Notes: generated by a model not told the origin, from the letters alone. A stretch of 64,000 nucleotides of DNA from Topomyia yanbarensis (GCF_030247195.1 NC_080671.1:108301845-108365844); one strand, 5' to 3'. Shown: positions 44,885-57,269, counted from the stretch's first letter. Numbers and translations are program-made.

Positions 44885-44929
44885 TAACTGAAGTATTATA
44901 TTTATACAATAGGGCATTGAAAAAATTTT

Positions 44930-45095
44930 GTTTATTAATTCTCAAAGCCCCCCTCTCATATTGTGACAAATGTCAAAGTAAGCTTAGATGCCAAATTTCA
45001 CATTATTTGGATAATTCTAGACTCTCGCCCACTTCGCTTGAAATTTTTAAAATTGGTGCTATGGAAAAATATGGAGGAAAGATATAGTAAATGCT
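44930..45095 (+). repeat. Left half of a long inverted pair (partner 47850-48035)
   Basis: CATATTGTGACAAATGTC, GATGCCAAATTTCACAT, CCACTTCGCTTGAAATTTTT and GGTGCTATGG all recur in reverse at 47850-48000. Identity drops just inside both, suggesting two opposite copies of one element or the arms of one 3.1 kb element. Confidence 0.7.
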
Positions 45096-45109
45096 ATAAC
45101 CTTTTAAGG

Positions 45110-45955
45110 GGCAATCTGAAAATTACAATTTATACCTCTTTTTAAGGGAAATAACCCTAGTATTTGAATGGAGATATTTCTGTTTCTAGAAAATTACGAG
45201 AAAGTGGGGTACTGGGTCTTTTTGTCCCCAAAATCCCCTATTTCTAATAATTTTTATGCTCCATGATGCAATTCATGCATATTTTGCAGTTTTTCCAATG
45301 TGAAAAAATCTCAGAAATCGAACGGAGGTTCGTTACCGGTAAAATTCAGAAACAACAAATTATCTTACATATAGTCTTGATTTCACATTTTTATTATAAA
45401 ATCGCACATATTAACTCCATTTAGCAACAAAATTCTTAAACAATTTACTACGTTTTGTGTAAAATACGCTTAAAGATCACATGCGAAATGTTTCATTCCT
45501 GGAAAAATAGGAGAAGTTGAGGTATTAGGACATTTAATGAAAAAAAAATGCGATTTGTAGAGTTAAAGTCAAAAAATTTGATGTTTCCGAATTTTACCGC
45601 TAACGAATCTATTTTTTTCTATTCCTAAGAATTTTCCACGTTCAACAAGTTACATTTTATGAAAATTGATTGAAGAATAATAGATATATGATTGGCAAAA
45701 GGCCCTATAGCCCCAACTTCTCGTATTCGGACAAAGATCAAAAAGGTTCGATTTCTGAGATTTTTTCACATTAGAAAAACTGCAAAATATGTCTGATTTG
45801 TATCACGGAGCAGAAAAAATATTAAAAATAGGGGATTTTGGGGCCAAAATGACTCAGTACCCAACTTTTTCGAATTTTTCTGAAAAAGCAGATACTTCCG
45901 TTCAAATATTATTTTCTTTAAAAAGAGGTATAAATTGTAATTTTCTGATTTCTAC
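45110..45955. mobile_element. Foldback element with ~220 bp arms
   Basis: The left arm (TCTGAAAATTACAATTTATACC, GGGGATTTTGG-type block, GTGAAAAAATCTCAGAAATCG) is repeated inverted at 45735-45950 (CGATTTCTGAGATTTTTTCAC, ATAGGGGATTTTGGGG, GGTATAAATTGTAATTTTC). The centre also contains weaker symmetric sequence. Confidence 0.8.
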
Positions 45956-46368
45956 CCAAGTAACCATAAACATTAAGCCATTGCACTATATTGGCTATAC
46001 ATTTGCACCAATGTTGCATTGAAACTCTATTACAGCATTAACAATGCAATAAAGTTCTATATTATCATCAATAATGCCCAACTGCGCAGTCGACATATAG
46101 CATTTATCGCTTGCTCTTTATGTGTATATAAAGCTGATATAACGCGTACATGCTTCATGGATCTTTAAAGCATGTAAGCTTTACAAGTGCCTTTAGTGCC
46201 ATTATAGAGCAAATAAAAAGCCTATATAATGCTATTGTAATGCTGTGGGTTTATTTTTTATGCAGCTCTTTTTGAAGATTATATTCGGCATATTTCATTT
46301 CAATCGAACATATGCAATATAGTCCGGGAAGCAAACGCAGCGCACTTACCTTGAAGGACGAGGCAAGG
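45953..46368 (+). mobile_element. CCCAAGTAACC TA element, truncated copy
   Basis: CCCAAGTAACCATAAAC follows TA (45953-45954) as at 47461. The interior is rich in GCATT/AATGC and TATA words; the right end is not found. No ORF. Confidence 0.45.
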
Positions 46369-46370
46369 TA

Positions 46371-47278
46371 CCGTAAACCGGGGTGACATTGATCACTTTT
46401 CAAAGCAATAATTACATATTTTTAGACGCAACAAATTTTTTTCAGGTTTTATATTTTTAAACCATGTATGTATGTATGTATGGAGAACAAGATTGGATGA
46501 TTTTACCTAAAATTGTCCGCTTACAGCTATTTTTTCAAAAATGATATCAAGTTCAAGTCTGTTTTCATATTCCGGAGTGACTTTGACAACATGCATGTTC
46601 ACCCACATTAAGTTATTGATGTCAATGTTTTTCATTCAAATGTTTGTGTAAACTAATTCTGGAAAGATACTTATTGGTAAATATATGTTTATTGGTATTA
46701 TACAAAGTATTGCAATGTACTGTAAAATTCGAGTAATCAAAATTCGTATAATTTGTGTTGAACTAGAATAAAAGTTTCTGAAAACCTTTAAAATTGCAAA
46801 AATTGGTTTATTTCATTGCTTTATCAATGTACAAATGTTTCATCCATTTTCACACGATGGAATATTGAACAATGAAAAAAATGTTGCGAATTTTAGCTTA
46901 AAATAATTTGCTAACTAGTTTCACAAAAATGCATTTAAAATAAACAAACTCTTAAAACTAAATTTGGCACATCCCAATCTAAAGGAAAATAAAAACTCGC
47001 TAGTAACTTATTACTCTTGCTCAAATGTGAGATTTATTTGTTTTATAAAAAATAGACACTTTACGAAGCTTCGTAAAAATAAGGTAAAGTCAAATTTCGG
47101 TTTTTTGTAGTTTTTGTACCCAAAAACCGAACAATATACTCAAAAAGTATAACAAATCAGTATTTTATAGGTTAGGAGAAAAAATCATTTCAAATTAAAA
47201 TGATTCGGTAGACTATTCTGGTTTAATAAGCGATCTAGGAAAAAAGTTTCGAGTGATCAAAGTCACCCCGGTTTACGG
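46371..47278. mobile_element. TA-flanked TIR element, CCGTAAACCGGGGTGAC family, copy 2
   Basis: TA at 46369-46370 and 47279-47280 brackets ends identical in design to the copy at 646-1564, and the interior aligns throughout. 908 bp against 919 bp; differences are mainly small indels, including an ATGT repeat near 46467. Confidence 0.9.
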
Positions 47279-47460
47279 TACCTCAGTTCGAGACTTACTA
47301 AAGGTAGTTTTCGTAAAACATTCATATCATGTGAGAACGAAAACTCATTAAGGATATAATTTAAAATGCATCAGAAGAGAGTCAATTACGGTTTTAAACA
47401 GAACATTTCATTTTAACATTTTTCCTTTTTGCTCATCATACCGAAAAGAAACATAAGATA

Positions 47461-47842
47461 CCCAAGTAGCATTTCTAGTTTTATAGCACACTACAAGTGT
47501 AATATAGGTTTTAAGAAGGGCTCCAAGAGCGTCATAAAACTTCAAATGTTACTAGGGTATGGTTTTAAAACCTTAGCGGACAATGACAGTCAATCGAAGC
47601 TTTTTAATAGCAATAATAGTGCCAATATTAGGCTTTCAAATTTGAAATTTGCGCGCTGTTGTTATATAATAGCATTAGTACTGCAGAAAAGAGCTATCAA
47701 TCTTGGCACAGTAACAGCACTTCTCTGGCATAATATCAGCATCATATTAGTATTTAGGGCTTCACGGCTCTTTATAGACAGCTTTATATGTGGATCTAAA
47801 GCAGATATTAGGCTACGTTATAATGCTTATTGGTTACTTGGG
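47461..47842. mobile_element. CCCAAGTAGC TA element, complete copy
   Basis: 382 bp between TA (47459-47460) and TA (47843-47844), with short TIRs CCCAAGTAGC and, inward from the right, CCCAAGTAACC. The 175-codon ORF that crosses it (47429-47956) runs into flanking repeats and is not a gene. Confidence 0.7.
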
Positions 47843-47849
47843 TACCGCA

Positions 47850-48025
47850 AAAGTTGTAGCTTTAAATATATATTTTCCTCCATATTTTCCCATAGCACCA
47901 ATTTCAAAAATTTCAAGCGAAGTGGACGGGAGTCTAGAATTGTCCAAATGATGTGAAATTTGGCATCTGAGCTTACTTCGACATTTGTCACAATATGAAG
48001 AAGGGAGGGGGGCTTTTACGAATTC
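47850..48025 (-). repeat. Right half of the inverted pair with 44930-45095
   Basis: Reverse copy of 44930-45095; see that entry for the shared blocks. It ends next to a perfect hairpin at 48026. Confidence 0.7.
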
Positions 48026-48067
48026 AATTAAACAATAAGACAAACGAATTTGTCTTATTGTTTAATT
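48026..48067. repeat. Perfect 19 bp hairpin with CGAA loop
   Basis: AATTAAACAATAAGACAAA and its exact complement are separated by CGAA, just outside the 47850-48025 repeat. It could mark an element end or an inversion junction. Confidence 0.85.
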
Positions 48068-48168
48068 TTTTTTCCGTTCTCCTATTTTATTCCTTATTTT
48101 ATAGTTTTTAGCTTTCCGTTTTTCGTAGTTTTATTTTTTCCCATTGTTAATTTAACCCGAGAACGTTG

Positions 48169-48367
48169 CACTGGGGTACAAATGTACCCCACGCCTTCTT
48201 TGGAGCCGTGTGAATACGAGAAATTGACATTTACCGACCTGGGACCCTAACAATAATTCAATTTAGAGTACCTAGTAAGAGTAGGAAAAGATGTTATAGC
48301 CAGTTTGCTTATAGCCTTCGTAGAAACAGGTGTCAAAGTTGGCGTGGGGTACATTTGTACCCCAGTG
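48169..48367. mobile_element. Short TIR element with 27 bp perfect ends
   Basis: CACTGGGGTACAAATGTACC... at the left is exactly inverted at 48341-48367, ending TACCCCAGTG. Each TIR contains its own palindrome GGGGTACA-AA-TGTACCCC. 199 bp, no ORF. No clear TSD, although flanks ACGTTG and TACGGT look weakly symmetric. Confidence 0.8.
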
Positions 48368-48983
48368 TACGGTTTCCGTTAGCGTTTCGTCAGGTTTCGT
48401 GCTGTCAGTGGTAATGTGACTCGTGATAATACCAGTTTAAGTACTGGTTGTTTTACTATGTAAGCAACAATTAGTATTATAAAATCGTTTTTAATAATTA
48501 ATTCAATTAATTTAATTTAATTTTGAAATAGAAAGAAATGTTCTCATTTTGCTGATTTTTATTGTTTATTTCTATATTTTTTCAAAACAATGGCTCGCAA
48601 GTATAATTTGCGTACAGTAACTGCTGTAACAGTAACGTTGCGTGTTACCAATGTATTACTGATCGGAAATATTTGTTTCATTTCAATTTCCACCCCATTT
48701 CGTGGTATTTTCCATAACCCGATTTTAAAACTTTCACTCTACCAAATAATTTCACTTTTTCAAAAAATTTGAAATTCCTTTTTATACCGTTTTTAGATCA
48801 TTCTTTCAACTTTTAGAACCATTTAATTTTTTTCAAATTGGTTAAAAATTCGCAAATTTATAGTAAGTTTTGTAAAAAAAAAGTCAAAACCGCGATTTTT
48901 TCATTTTTTTTTGTTCAAACCAATTTATGTATCATTGATTCAGAAAATTCCGTACTTTCACTCACACAGCTGTTTTCGAAACT
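48368..48983. other. No recognisable feature
   Basis: AT-rich with A- and T-runs (48868-48915) and one short ORF (48590-48772) lacking motifs. Confidence 0.4.
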
Positions 48984-50413
48984 AAAAAACCTATTTTAAT
49001 CCACCTAGCGGTGCAATTGTGCCTTTCTCAATCATGAATCACGAGAATGTGTGCGTTGTTTATATTCATTAAAAACTTTAAAATGCATATATTACATTTT
49101 ATTATTATACATCACATGACAACTATATACAGGAAAATATCATTATTCGAGTTCTAAAATTTTGAAAAAGAAAAAACAGCCACGGTAATATTTAACTGAA
49201 AAAAGGTGCAAAATCGGCAAAGTCCCAAAAAGTCGATTTTTATAAAAAAAATTTTTTTCGAGATAACATAAAATCTCGACGTTTCATGCATTTTAAAGAT
49301 GTTTGGCATCAAAAATACGAATTCGATTTCTGAAATTTCATGAGGTCCCCCATTTGAAAAAAAATTTGAGTTCCGGCTTATATGGGAATTTCATATGTGA
49401 CCGGACGATTTAGTCTATATTTCCGGACCCATAGAAGCGATCAGTACGAAATTTTATAGACATCTATGGGGATATTATAGCTATCATTTGGGACTAAGTT
49501 TGTGAAAATCGGCCCAACCATTTCCGGGAAACTGATGCGAGTTTTGAAAAAAAATTGAGTAAATTTTGAAAGATGGCCGCTTTTCCCGGGCACTTCCGGA
49601 ACCGTCTATGGTGGTCAATGTAGTCAACGAAAGTTTGGTTGGCCGTCGGTGACCTAGAACAGCAAATTTAAGTTGTTTGAGAGACATTTTAGCGAAATTT
49701 TTACCTTTTTTGCTTTCATCGGAGTATCGGTTTGAATCACAATTTGCTATGTGATCGCACGCCACAACCTGTAACTCCGGAACCGGAAGTCGAATCGGGA
49801 TGAAATTAAATAGCCATTTACGAGGACGCAATACCTTTCATTTGAGGTCAAGTTTAGTCGAATCGGTCTAGCCATCTCCGAGAAAACGATGTGACTGTTA
49901 TTCTGAATTTAGATACTTCCGCCGGGGCTTCCGGAACCGATGATGGTGGCCAATGTGACCAAATAGACTTTGAATGGATGTTAGTGACCTAATACTACAA
50001 ATCGAAGTAGTTGTGGTCATATTTTGGAAAAATTTTCACCTTTATACATTCATTGCAGAATTTATTCAAATCGACATTTTCTGCGCGTTCGTACTTATCA
50101 CCCTGTAATTCCGGAACCGGAAGGCGGATCCATTAGAAACTCAATAGCAGCCTATGCACCTTTCATTTGAGACTAAGTTTGTCAAAATCGGTTCAGCCAT
50201 CTCTGAGAAAAATGAGTGACATTTTTGGTCACATACACACACATACGCACATACACACACATACATACATACATACACACATACATACACACACAGACAT
50301 TTGCCGAACTCGACGAACTGAATCGGATGGTATATGTCACTCGGCCCTCCGGGTCTCCGTTAAAAAGTCGGTTTTCAGAGCAATTGCAATGCCTTTCAAT
50401 TGAGAAAGGCAAA
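48984..50413 (+). mobile_element. Dispersed ~1 kb repeat, copy 4 (expanded)
   Basis: It begins AAAAAACCTATTTTAATCC and ends TTGAGAAAGGCAAAACG. At 1.43 kb it is longer than other copies because the CCGGAACCGGAAG / TTTCATTTGAG / CCATCTC module occurs about three times (49440-49530, 49770-49880, 50110-50220). A CACATA microsatellite lies at 50230-50300. Confidence 0.75.
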
Positions 50414-52373
50414 ACGTAGTTGAACACAACCAGTTATATAACTTAAGCCTAGAATTAATTGAAAATAGTAGTGTTGAATGACAAAAAAGCGGCGAGATTC
50501 GGCAAAGTTGCTGAAGCAGTATTACAACACAAGATTCCAGCTATCCAAAAAACATTTTAACTCTTCCGGACTTGTCCGATCCACAAATTCCAAGCGATTT
50601 GAAAATATTTAAATTTTCGCTGATTTGAAGTAATACTGAAATACTGTAGAGCCAAATACTATGTTTGGAAAAATGCATCTCTATGAACACGTGCACAGGC
50701 GTCTCTCCCTTTTCCACTGATCATCTGTTTATGCAACTAGAAAAACAAATGTATTCACGAAGATCTCCATGAGATTACTAGTATTCGAAAGGATATAGAA
50801 AAATGACCTCTGCACTGGTAGGTGGATAGATGCCAAATTGTTCCAAAAACTAGTTATTGTCTATTTTTAGTTCATATTAAGGCATAATAACAGCAATAGC
50901 AGCAGCAAATAATTTTGGCCAAGATTCGACCCCAGTTACTCCTCTGTGCAGCGCTTTAATGCGAAGTTCGTTAACCCTTTCATGCCCAACTTTTTTCTAG
51001 TACATGTAGGATTTTAAAACTATTTTTCCTTGAAAACGGTGGGGTCAAGAAACACGAAAAGCCATTTTTCATAAAGATAGGCGCTTCCCTCGCAGTGCTA
51101 GAAGCTGCTCGACTTTTACCTTCCAATGCTCAATACAATTCTCCTAGAATTTTTACAATAGTCCACTCGTGTGGAAAACGTAACCAAAGGTACTCTAAAT
51201 TGATAAGTTTTGTCAGTTTTCAATAATATTGCAACATAACGAAGATATATGAAAAATTCATTTTTCGTCGTCAACGTAAACTGTCCCTGGCAGCACTGCT
51301 CCTATGGAATGCAATCAGACTAACTGCAATAACTTTAGGTCTAGAGCTGATCCTTGTAACTGTTAGTACTCAAATGAATGAAAATGGTCACAATTATTGG
51401 CCTTACTTGTTTTTGTGAGCAAACCTTGCCTCAATCAAAAGTTATAGCTGTTTAAAAACGTTGTTGTGGAATCCGTTACGAATGACGTTTGAAGAAACTA
51501 GAAACCAATCCGAACGTTCTTCGTCACTTATGAGAGATTTCAAAAGCGAATCTTTCATTCTTTAAAGACCCAGTTATAATGTATGAATAAAATATCGGCA
51601 TAATAAAAATTAGCGATGCGAAGAGTGTTAGTCCATTCAGTCAATTTCCATACAATAATGCAATTTTCGAACAACATTCACCTAAATTTGCATTGCAAAA
51701 TACTGAAAATTAGGTGAGTAACAGAAACTCCTTGGGAGGCACCTCGACAAATGCGGTGTGCACCTTAACTCAAAAATTGAAATTTTTCACATAGTTCTTC
51801 TTCACATCATTACCTAAGTAACCACCGGAACTTTTAACAAAAAAAATATTTTTTTTACAGCCACATGTTAACCGATTTTTTTAGCTTCCAAGTTCTATAA
51901 AAACTTCAAAAATTGAGTAGCAAATAAAGGCTCATGTATTTATCTAGAGTAAGTGACAAATGATGTGCAGAAACACAGTGCAAAATTTTAAAACGATTGG
52001 TCCAGCTTGAAGTTTTATAAAGTAATATTAAAGCTTCAACATAGAACTTACTTTGTACAATTTCGAAGCTGTACTTAATGGCAATTACAACGTAATATGA
52101 ATTCCACATGATTTGACTATTACAATATATTGGTCGTCTGATAACTTATTTTACGATTTCGTTGTTTCTCAATCTAAATACACCATTTTGAAATTTTAAA
52201 GTGTATTTAATATTGATTATAATTACTCGCCGAATCCGTTCCAAAAATATTAATAAAGCTGGGGCTATGGTAAAATATTGCTCAACTGGATGTTATTGCC
52301 ATCTTGGATTTTCAAATATGGTCAAATATCGCATTCCGGAATCTTCTCAACAATTCCGTTCCAAAAGTATTCC
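50414..52373. other. AT-rich unique DNA, nothing recognised
   Basis: About 2 kb with no long ORF, no matched repeat and no convincing splice pair. Short ORFs occur at 51906-52109 and 52312-52578 on the minus strand only. Confidence 0.4.
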
Positions 52374-52790
52374 TAGATAAATCAAATGACTTGACTTGAT
52401 TATGAATTATTCGACGCTTCGGCCGTTTATGGCGGCCTTTTTCAAGGAAAATATCTGTCTCTAGCTTTTGTTGGGGACGCTTTTTCCAGCGTTGCGTCGT
52501 TCCAACTAAATGTTTCTTGTGTGTGCTAGAAATTTTGGATTGACAGAAGAAATTTTTCACGGGTACACTATTCACCACCGTTCACTAATCAACGATCACT
52601 GAACGGTGGTAAATAGTGTACCCATGAACCATTTCTTGTGCCAATATAAAATTTCTAGAACACACATGAACCTCGCAACGCTGGAAAAAGCGTCCCTAAT
52701 AAAAGCGACAGATAGACATTCTCCTTGAAAAAGGCCACCAAAAACGACCGAAATGTCTGATAATTCAAAAACAAGTCGTTTGATTTATAT
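52374..52790. mobile_element. Foldback element with ~200 bp arms and a tight loop
   Basis: Arms 52374-52585 and 52596-52790 include GCGGCCTTTTTCAAGG, GGGACGCTTTTTCCAGCG and GGGTACACTATTCACCACCG, with inverted counterparts. Only about 10 bp separate the arms, so the strand could fold into one long hairpin. Confidence 0.85.
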
Positions 52791-52854
52791 ATACAAGACT
52801 TAGAAAGCCAACTATAAAGCAGAAATCATCACAGACGAACAACAAATAGTATCC

Positions 52855-53075
52855 ATAGAATTAGCGTTATGGAGAACTTGCCGTTTTGGATTTTAAAATG
52901 GCGTCACACATCGATTTCCACCATCTACTAACCTAGCCCGTTCAAAACATTTTGTTACGGTTATCGAAAATACTACTCAATCGGAAGTCGGCATCTCAGA
53001 TTTAAAAACGGAAGCCAGACATCAATTTCTGCCATCTACACGTCCAGCCCGTTCCAGAAATATCCAACACATTTT
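52855..53075. repeat. Relics of the 116 bp tandem module
   Basis: Two units recognised by TTTAAAATGGCGTC / CACATCGATTTCCACC and CCAGACATCAATTTCTGCC plus AGCCCGTTC spacers, related to 5050-5720. Confidence 0.5.
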
Positions 53076-54059
53076 ATTTCTCTTTTGTTGAAATCCTTTT
53101 ATCTGCAATTCCTTGCAGTGGCAATGCTTGTAAATATATAGACCTGCGCTTAAAGACGTTCTTGGTTGACCAGGGATATCCGTTAAACTTTACACTAATT
53201 AAAACTGATGTCATGAACTTCATAAATTGCAAAGAAAAAAGATCATCAACCTGTTACTAATTAGGTTTGTAGATCTTAAAGCTGTAATTCAGAAAGTTTT
53301 AGGTTGACATTAACTAAACATTAATCTACTGGACTCAAGATCTCATTGAACTTTTCATTATGACACTCCATGAGTATACACGGCATCTTTAAGCAACCGT
53401 AAGAGGTCTGCTAATGCTCGTAGATCTTGAAATCCTCACTGCAGGGAGTTCTTGGAATACCTGGAACATTTTTAAATAAAATTATACCAATCTACTTATT
53501 TGATGAATAAGAGTTTTACGTTATATAATCATCCAATTTGTGAATGTGAAGAGCACTTTTTTGACGAATTTAATCTCAAATAATGAACACTTTTTTACGA
53601 ACTTATTGTGGCTTCAGAGTAGTACGAATTTCACATATTAAACCTATCTTTCTTAGTATCAGAGTTATTTAATACATGCTAAACTTCGTTGACAGATGGG
53701 CAAACAGTGATACATTAGATGGAGTTATAAACTGAAGTATCATATTTTTTTCCAAACAATTATTTGTTGAAATTGTTTTTAACGTTTCGCGTTCCGCTCT
53801 TCAGCACATGACAGCTGTCGTGACCGTTGTATTTGTTATAAAATTTCAACTAATACCGACCCATTTTGTTGTTATTTATTTATGAAGGCTTTAAGCTTCT
53901 CCCTCGCTGTTACAGGCTTTAAGCTTCTCCCTCGCTGTTACATGTTTGGTGCTTTTTGTGTTTTCGAGTGGCGGCTCTGCGAGTCTTCATTCTTGTTTAT
54001 TTCTTTGTTGGATATGATAACTATTTGCCTGGGACTGCCGTGGAATTTTGTTTGTTCGG
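53076..54059. other. AT-rich DNA with a 28 bp tandem duplication
   Basis: GGCTTTAAGCTTCTCCCTC... is repeated head to tail at 53886-53941. No gene otherwise. Confidence 0.5.
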
Positions 54060-54785
54060 CATTTGGATCGAAGTTCTGGTTCCGGAGTTACGGGTTGTAG
54101 AGTGCGGCCACACAGCAAATTTCCATACAAACTGGTACCACTATAATATCAAAATGATGCAAAACCTATTTAAAGGGGTGCTAAATTACTTGAATTTGTA
54201 AGCCTAGATCAACAATGATTAACCAAAATCGCTTTGATCATATTGGCCACCTACGACGGTTCTTGATCCCATATAAGCAGAAACTGAAAATGTTCAAAGG
54301 GAGGAGTGAATGAAATTTCGAATTTGAATCTTTAAAATGCAACCATTTCTCGAGTACTTTTTCAAATGGACGTAAGTAACAATGAGAGATTCTCTTTGAG
54401 GTCTTTCTCTTCTGTTCATTACTCGGCCATTTCAACATTTACTACTCTACTCTTTGCATAATATTGTAGTAAAAACCGTCGGCTTTCGATATGTACTGGA
54501 AAATTAGTACAAAGTGTTGTAATGACGTCGTAATAAACGAAAGAGAAAGTAAACAAAGAGAGGCTCTCAATGTTACTTACGTCCATTTGAAAAAGTACTC
54601 GAGATTTGATGTAATTTCGAAATAATTTGTTTTGACGATAATTGATAGTTTAGACTTAGTTGATTGGGCACATTCTGCCATGATTATGCAATCACTCTGA
54701 AAATCGACAACTTAATCCCGGCTGGATTTTGCATAGATTGGATAAATGAGAAAGGTATATTTGCACCACTAGGTGTATTAAGACA
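54060..54785 (-). mobile_element. Broken dispersed-repeat relic with an inserted foldback
   Basis: 54060-54125 carries TTCTGGTTCCGGAGTTACGGG and GTGCGGCCACACAG as in copies 1 and 2. 54680-54785, read on the minus strand, holds the family start (AATACACCTAGTGGTGC, ACCTTTCTCAT) joined directly to its end motif (GGGATTAAGTTG, TCAGAGTGATTGCATAAT), so it is internally deleted. Confidence 0.6.
54348..54604. mobile_element. Miniature foldback element
   Basis: TCTCGAGTACTTTTTCAAATGG, then ACGTAAGTAACAATGAGAG, is inverted at 54565-54604. 257 bp, no ORF. Confidence 0.85.
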
Positions 54786-55407
54786 GAATTATAAGAAACA
54801 ACACTCTTTTTTTTAATTCTTTGTAAAATGAAAGTTATAACACATAGCGCTCTACTGTCTTCGACAAAAAAATGTTCAGATATGGTTTTCTTTAATTTTC
54901 TGAAGGAAAAATGTTGGGAAAATAAGAATTATCCGACCCATAAATTAAAATAATACAAAACGCTACAAAGCCCCAAATAGCTAAAGGGTTTACACCTTTT
55001 TTTGCGAACTCATTACGAATTCAAGAGAAATACGCCAAGAAAAGCCTTTTAAATCAAGGAACGGCTCACACGCACTCTAAAAAAGTTCAAGGAAATTTGT
55101 GGGTTTATTTTCAGGGAGATTTACTATTTAGATCGATAATGAAAGAATTTGTGCAAATACATACTTATAGTCTTAATAATTATGAGTAGAACATTTGTGC
55201 GCTGAGTTTGATAAGTTTGATGGACTTCCCAGAATTTCATAGGACATTCTTGGAAATTCTACGAATTCCATTAAGGCAGTGGATTTTTTAAGTTTAGATA
55301 ACAACTCTGAGGTTCGCAGAATAACCTGAATTTAATAGAATATGCTGAAAGTTAGTAAATAGTCTGTAGGTCACAAAAATTGTTTGAGTTCATAGAAATT
55401 CTCAGCG
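54786..55407. other. No recognisable feature
   Basis: AT-rich, with many stops in all frames. Confidence 0.4.
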
Positions 55408-55577
55408 TTTCGAAAACTTTTCCCGGTCTATCAACACACCGGGACCGGGACCAGCGGGATTACTTCCCTTCCGATTTTTCACCTTAGAAAATCTCAACAA
55501 CCTCGGCTGGGATTGAATCAAGACCCACTGGGATGAATGGCAGTTAAGCTTACCACTTAACCACCGGCGTCGCCTTG
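55408..55577 (-). mobile_element. Second type of tRNA-derived SINE
   Basis: On the minus strand the head reads GGCGACGCCGGTGGTTAAG (A-box region) and GGTCTTGATTCAATCCC (B-box region, 55525-55509). The body follows with TTGTTGAGATTTTCTAAGG and a GGTCCCGGTCCCGG block. The sequence is unrelated to the SINEs at 125 and 22473. It is not a functional tRNA. Edges are approximate. Confidence 0.6.
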
Positions 55578-55707
55578 TAAGGCTCATAGAGATACTCTGA
55601 AGTTTGAAAACAGCTAACAATTTGTTGCGTTTATCTGAATATTGTAGGATTGCTTCAGGGCCAATTTTATCTCAGCGTGTCCAATAATGAGAAGTAGTTT
55701 CGCCGTA

Positions 55708-56658
55708 GGGGAGAGTGAGGACACTTGATCCTTGGGGATATTTGATTCCCTGGTCATATCTCCTAATCTATACGCATAAAGTTATCACAATATAAAAAGA
55801 AAATGAAGTACCAAATAGTTTATGATGTTTAAAAAACAAATCTGATATATTACGTTTGGTTTGGAAAAGTTGTATAATATTTTTTAAAATATGTGTTTAA
55901 ATCCATCTCGAAGATCTTTTCACAAATTTTTTGAACGGTTGTATGAGATCGTCGAACTAATTATTTATGAATATTTTCAAGTACGATTACTTTCTAAGCG
56001 CTTTCGCCCAGAAAAACACGTTTTTCGAATAAAAAGTTTCACTACACATGCAAAAAATTAAATATTGTTCGCCTCATACAACAGGTATCTTTGATCACTG
56101 TAACACTGGGTATTCTTGATCACCTATCATTAGTTCTCTCAAACACTTCCGAAATGTATAGAAATAGCAAAACATCATTTTCATAACGTACCTGACACTA
56201 TTAATTGATCTAAAATGTTTTTTCCGTGAACAAATGATGGTATAAGTTATTGAAGGTCGAAAAAGCCAGTTAAACAGCATTGATTTGCCGCAAATACTTG
56301 TCTCGACTTTCTATTGTGGTTAAAGTTTGTCATGCATCTAAAAAGGTAGGTTATTATTTAATTTGTGAGGATAGGTGGTTAGCTGAACTTTGGTATCTAT
56401 AGGTCATAGTGGGCTTTATTTCTTTAGCCCTAGTAGGCGGGGTATCAAGTTACCACACGATTTTACAAAAACCTCGTTTTGGCATGATTTTCAAAACTGT
56501 TCATATTATTGATATGGCATAGTTTTCCGATTTACACATTCACAGCTCTTACAATTCGAATTAACTACAAGATGGCGAATTTTGCAATTGAAATTTTTAC
56601 TTCATTGAAAAGTTATAAGTAAAAGACAAAAGTGGGTTCAAGCGTACCCACTCTCCCC
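55708..56658. mobile_element. TA-flanked TIR element, GGGGAGAGTG family
   Basis: Left GGGGAGAGTGAGGACACTTG follows TA (55706-55707). Right, read inward, GGGGAGAGTGGGTACGCTTG, with TA at 56659-56660. 951 bp, no transposase. The size and the purine-rich terminal design resemble the element at 43939-44884. Confidence 0.85.
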
Positions 56659-56660
56659 TA

Positions 56661-57269
56661 TCTTTTTTCTCATTGTCCGGTCACTCATTCTCTGTCTATT
56701 TTCCGTTGGATATTTTCCTAAAAAACTTTAAAAAAGAAAATGAGGATAAACATGACCAGGAAATGCCTGAATTATAGGTTTCTAAAATATAAATACTAGA
56801 AATCCATAGTTGCAGTATTCCATTTTAAGATCCACATAATGTGGACACAATTTGGAAAGAAATATTTGTTGTCAATTTTGACAGTAGTTTATTTGATATA
56901 TGACACACAAAAATAATAATCCGTCCAACGCGCGATGGGTATTAGCTAGTACTTTATATTTACATTATCACCAGCAGAAAGCGGAATATTCAAACCTTTC
57001 ATTAGCAGTTTGTTTACATTGCTCTAAAAGTGAAACAACAAAATTACTCGAATCTATAAATATAAACGGTATAAGTCATTCCAAGGCCAATCCAAGTCCA
57101 ACAAATTGCATTTTGTTCTGACATTTGCTACACTTTCCTGAAATTTATACGACATATTATCGCAAGCTTATAGAATCTCAAGCAATCAAAAAGCTCTTCA
57201 AATAAATAAAATATGTTCGTGGTACAAATTTATCTTCACTGCATAGTATTTTAATAGGATTTGAAATGA
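56661..57269. other. No recognisable feature
   Basis: AT-rich; one 73-codon ORF (56900-57121) without motifs. Confidence 0.4.

Noticed and set aside
47429..47956. 175-codon ORF
   Set aside because: It spans a TA-flanked miniature element and an unrelated inverted repeat, so it is not one gene.
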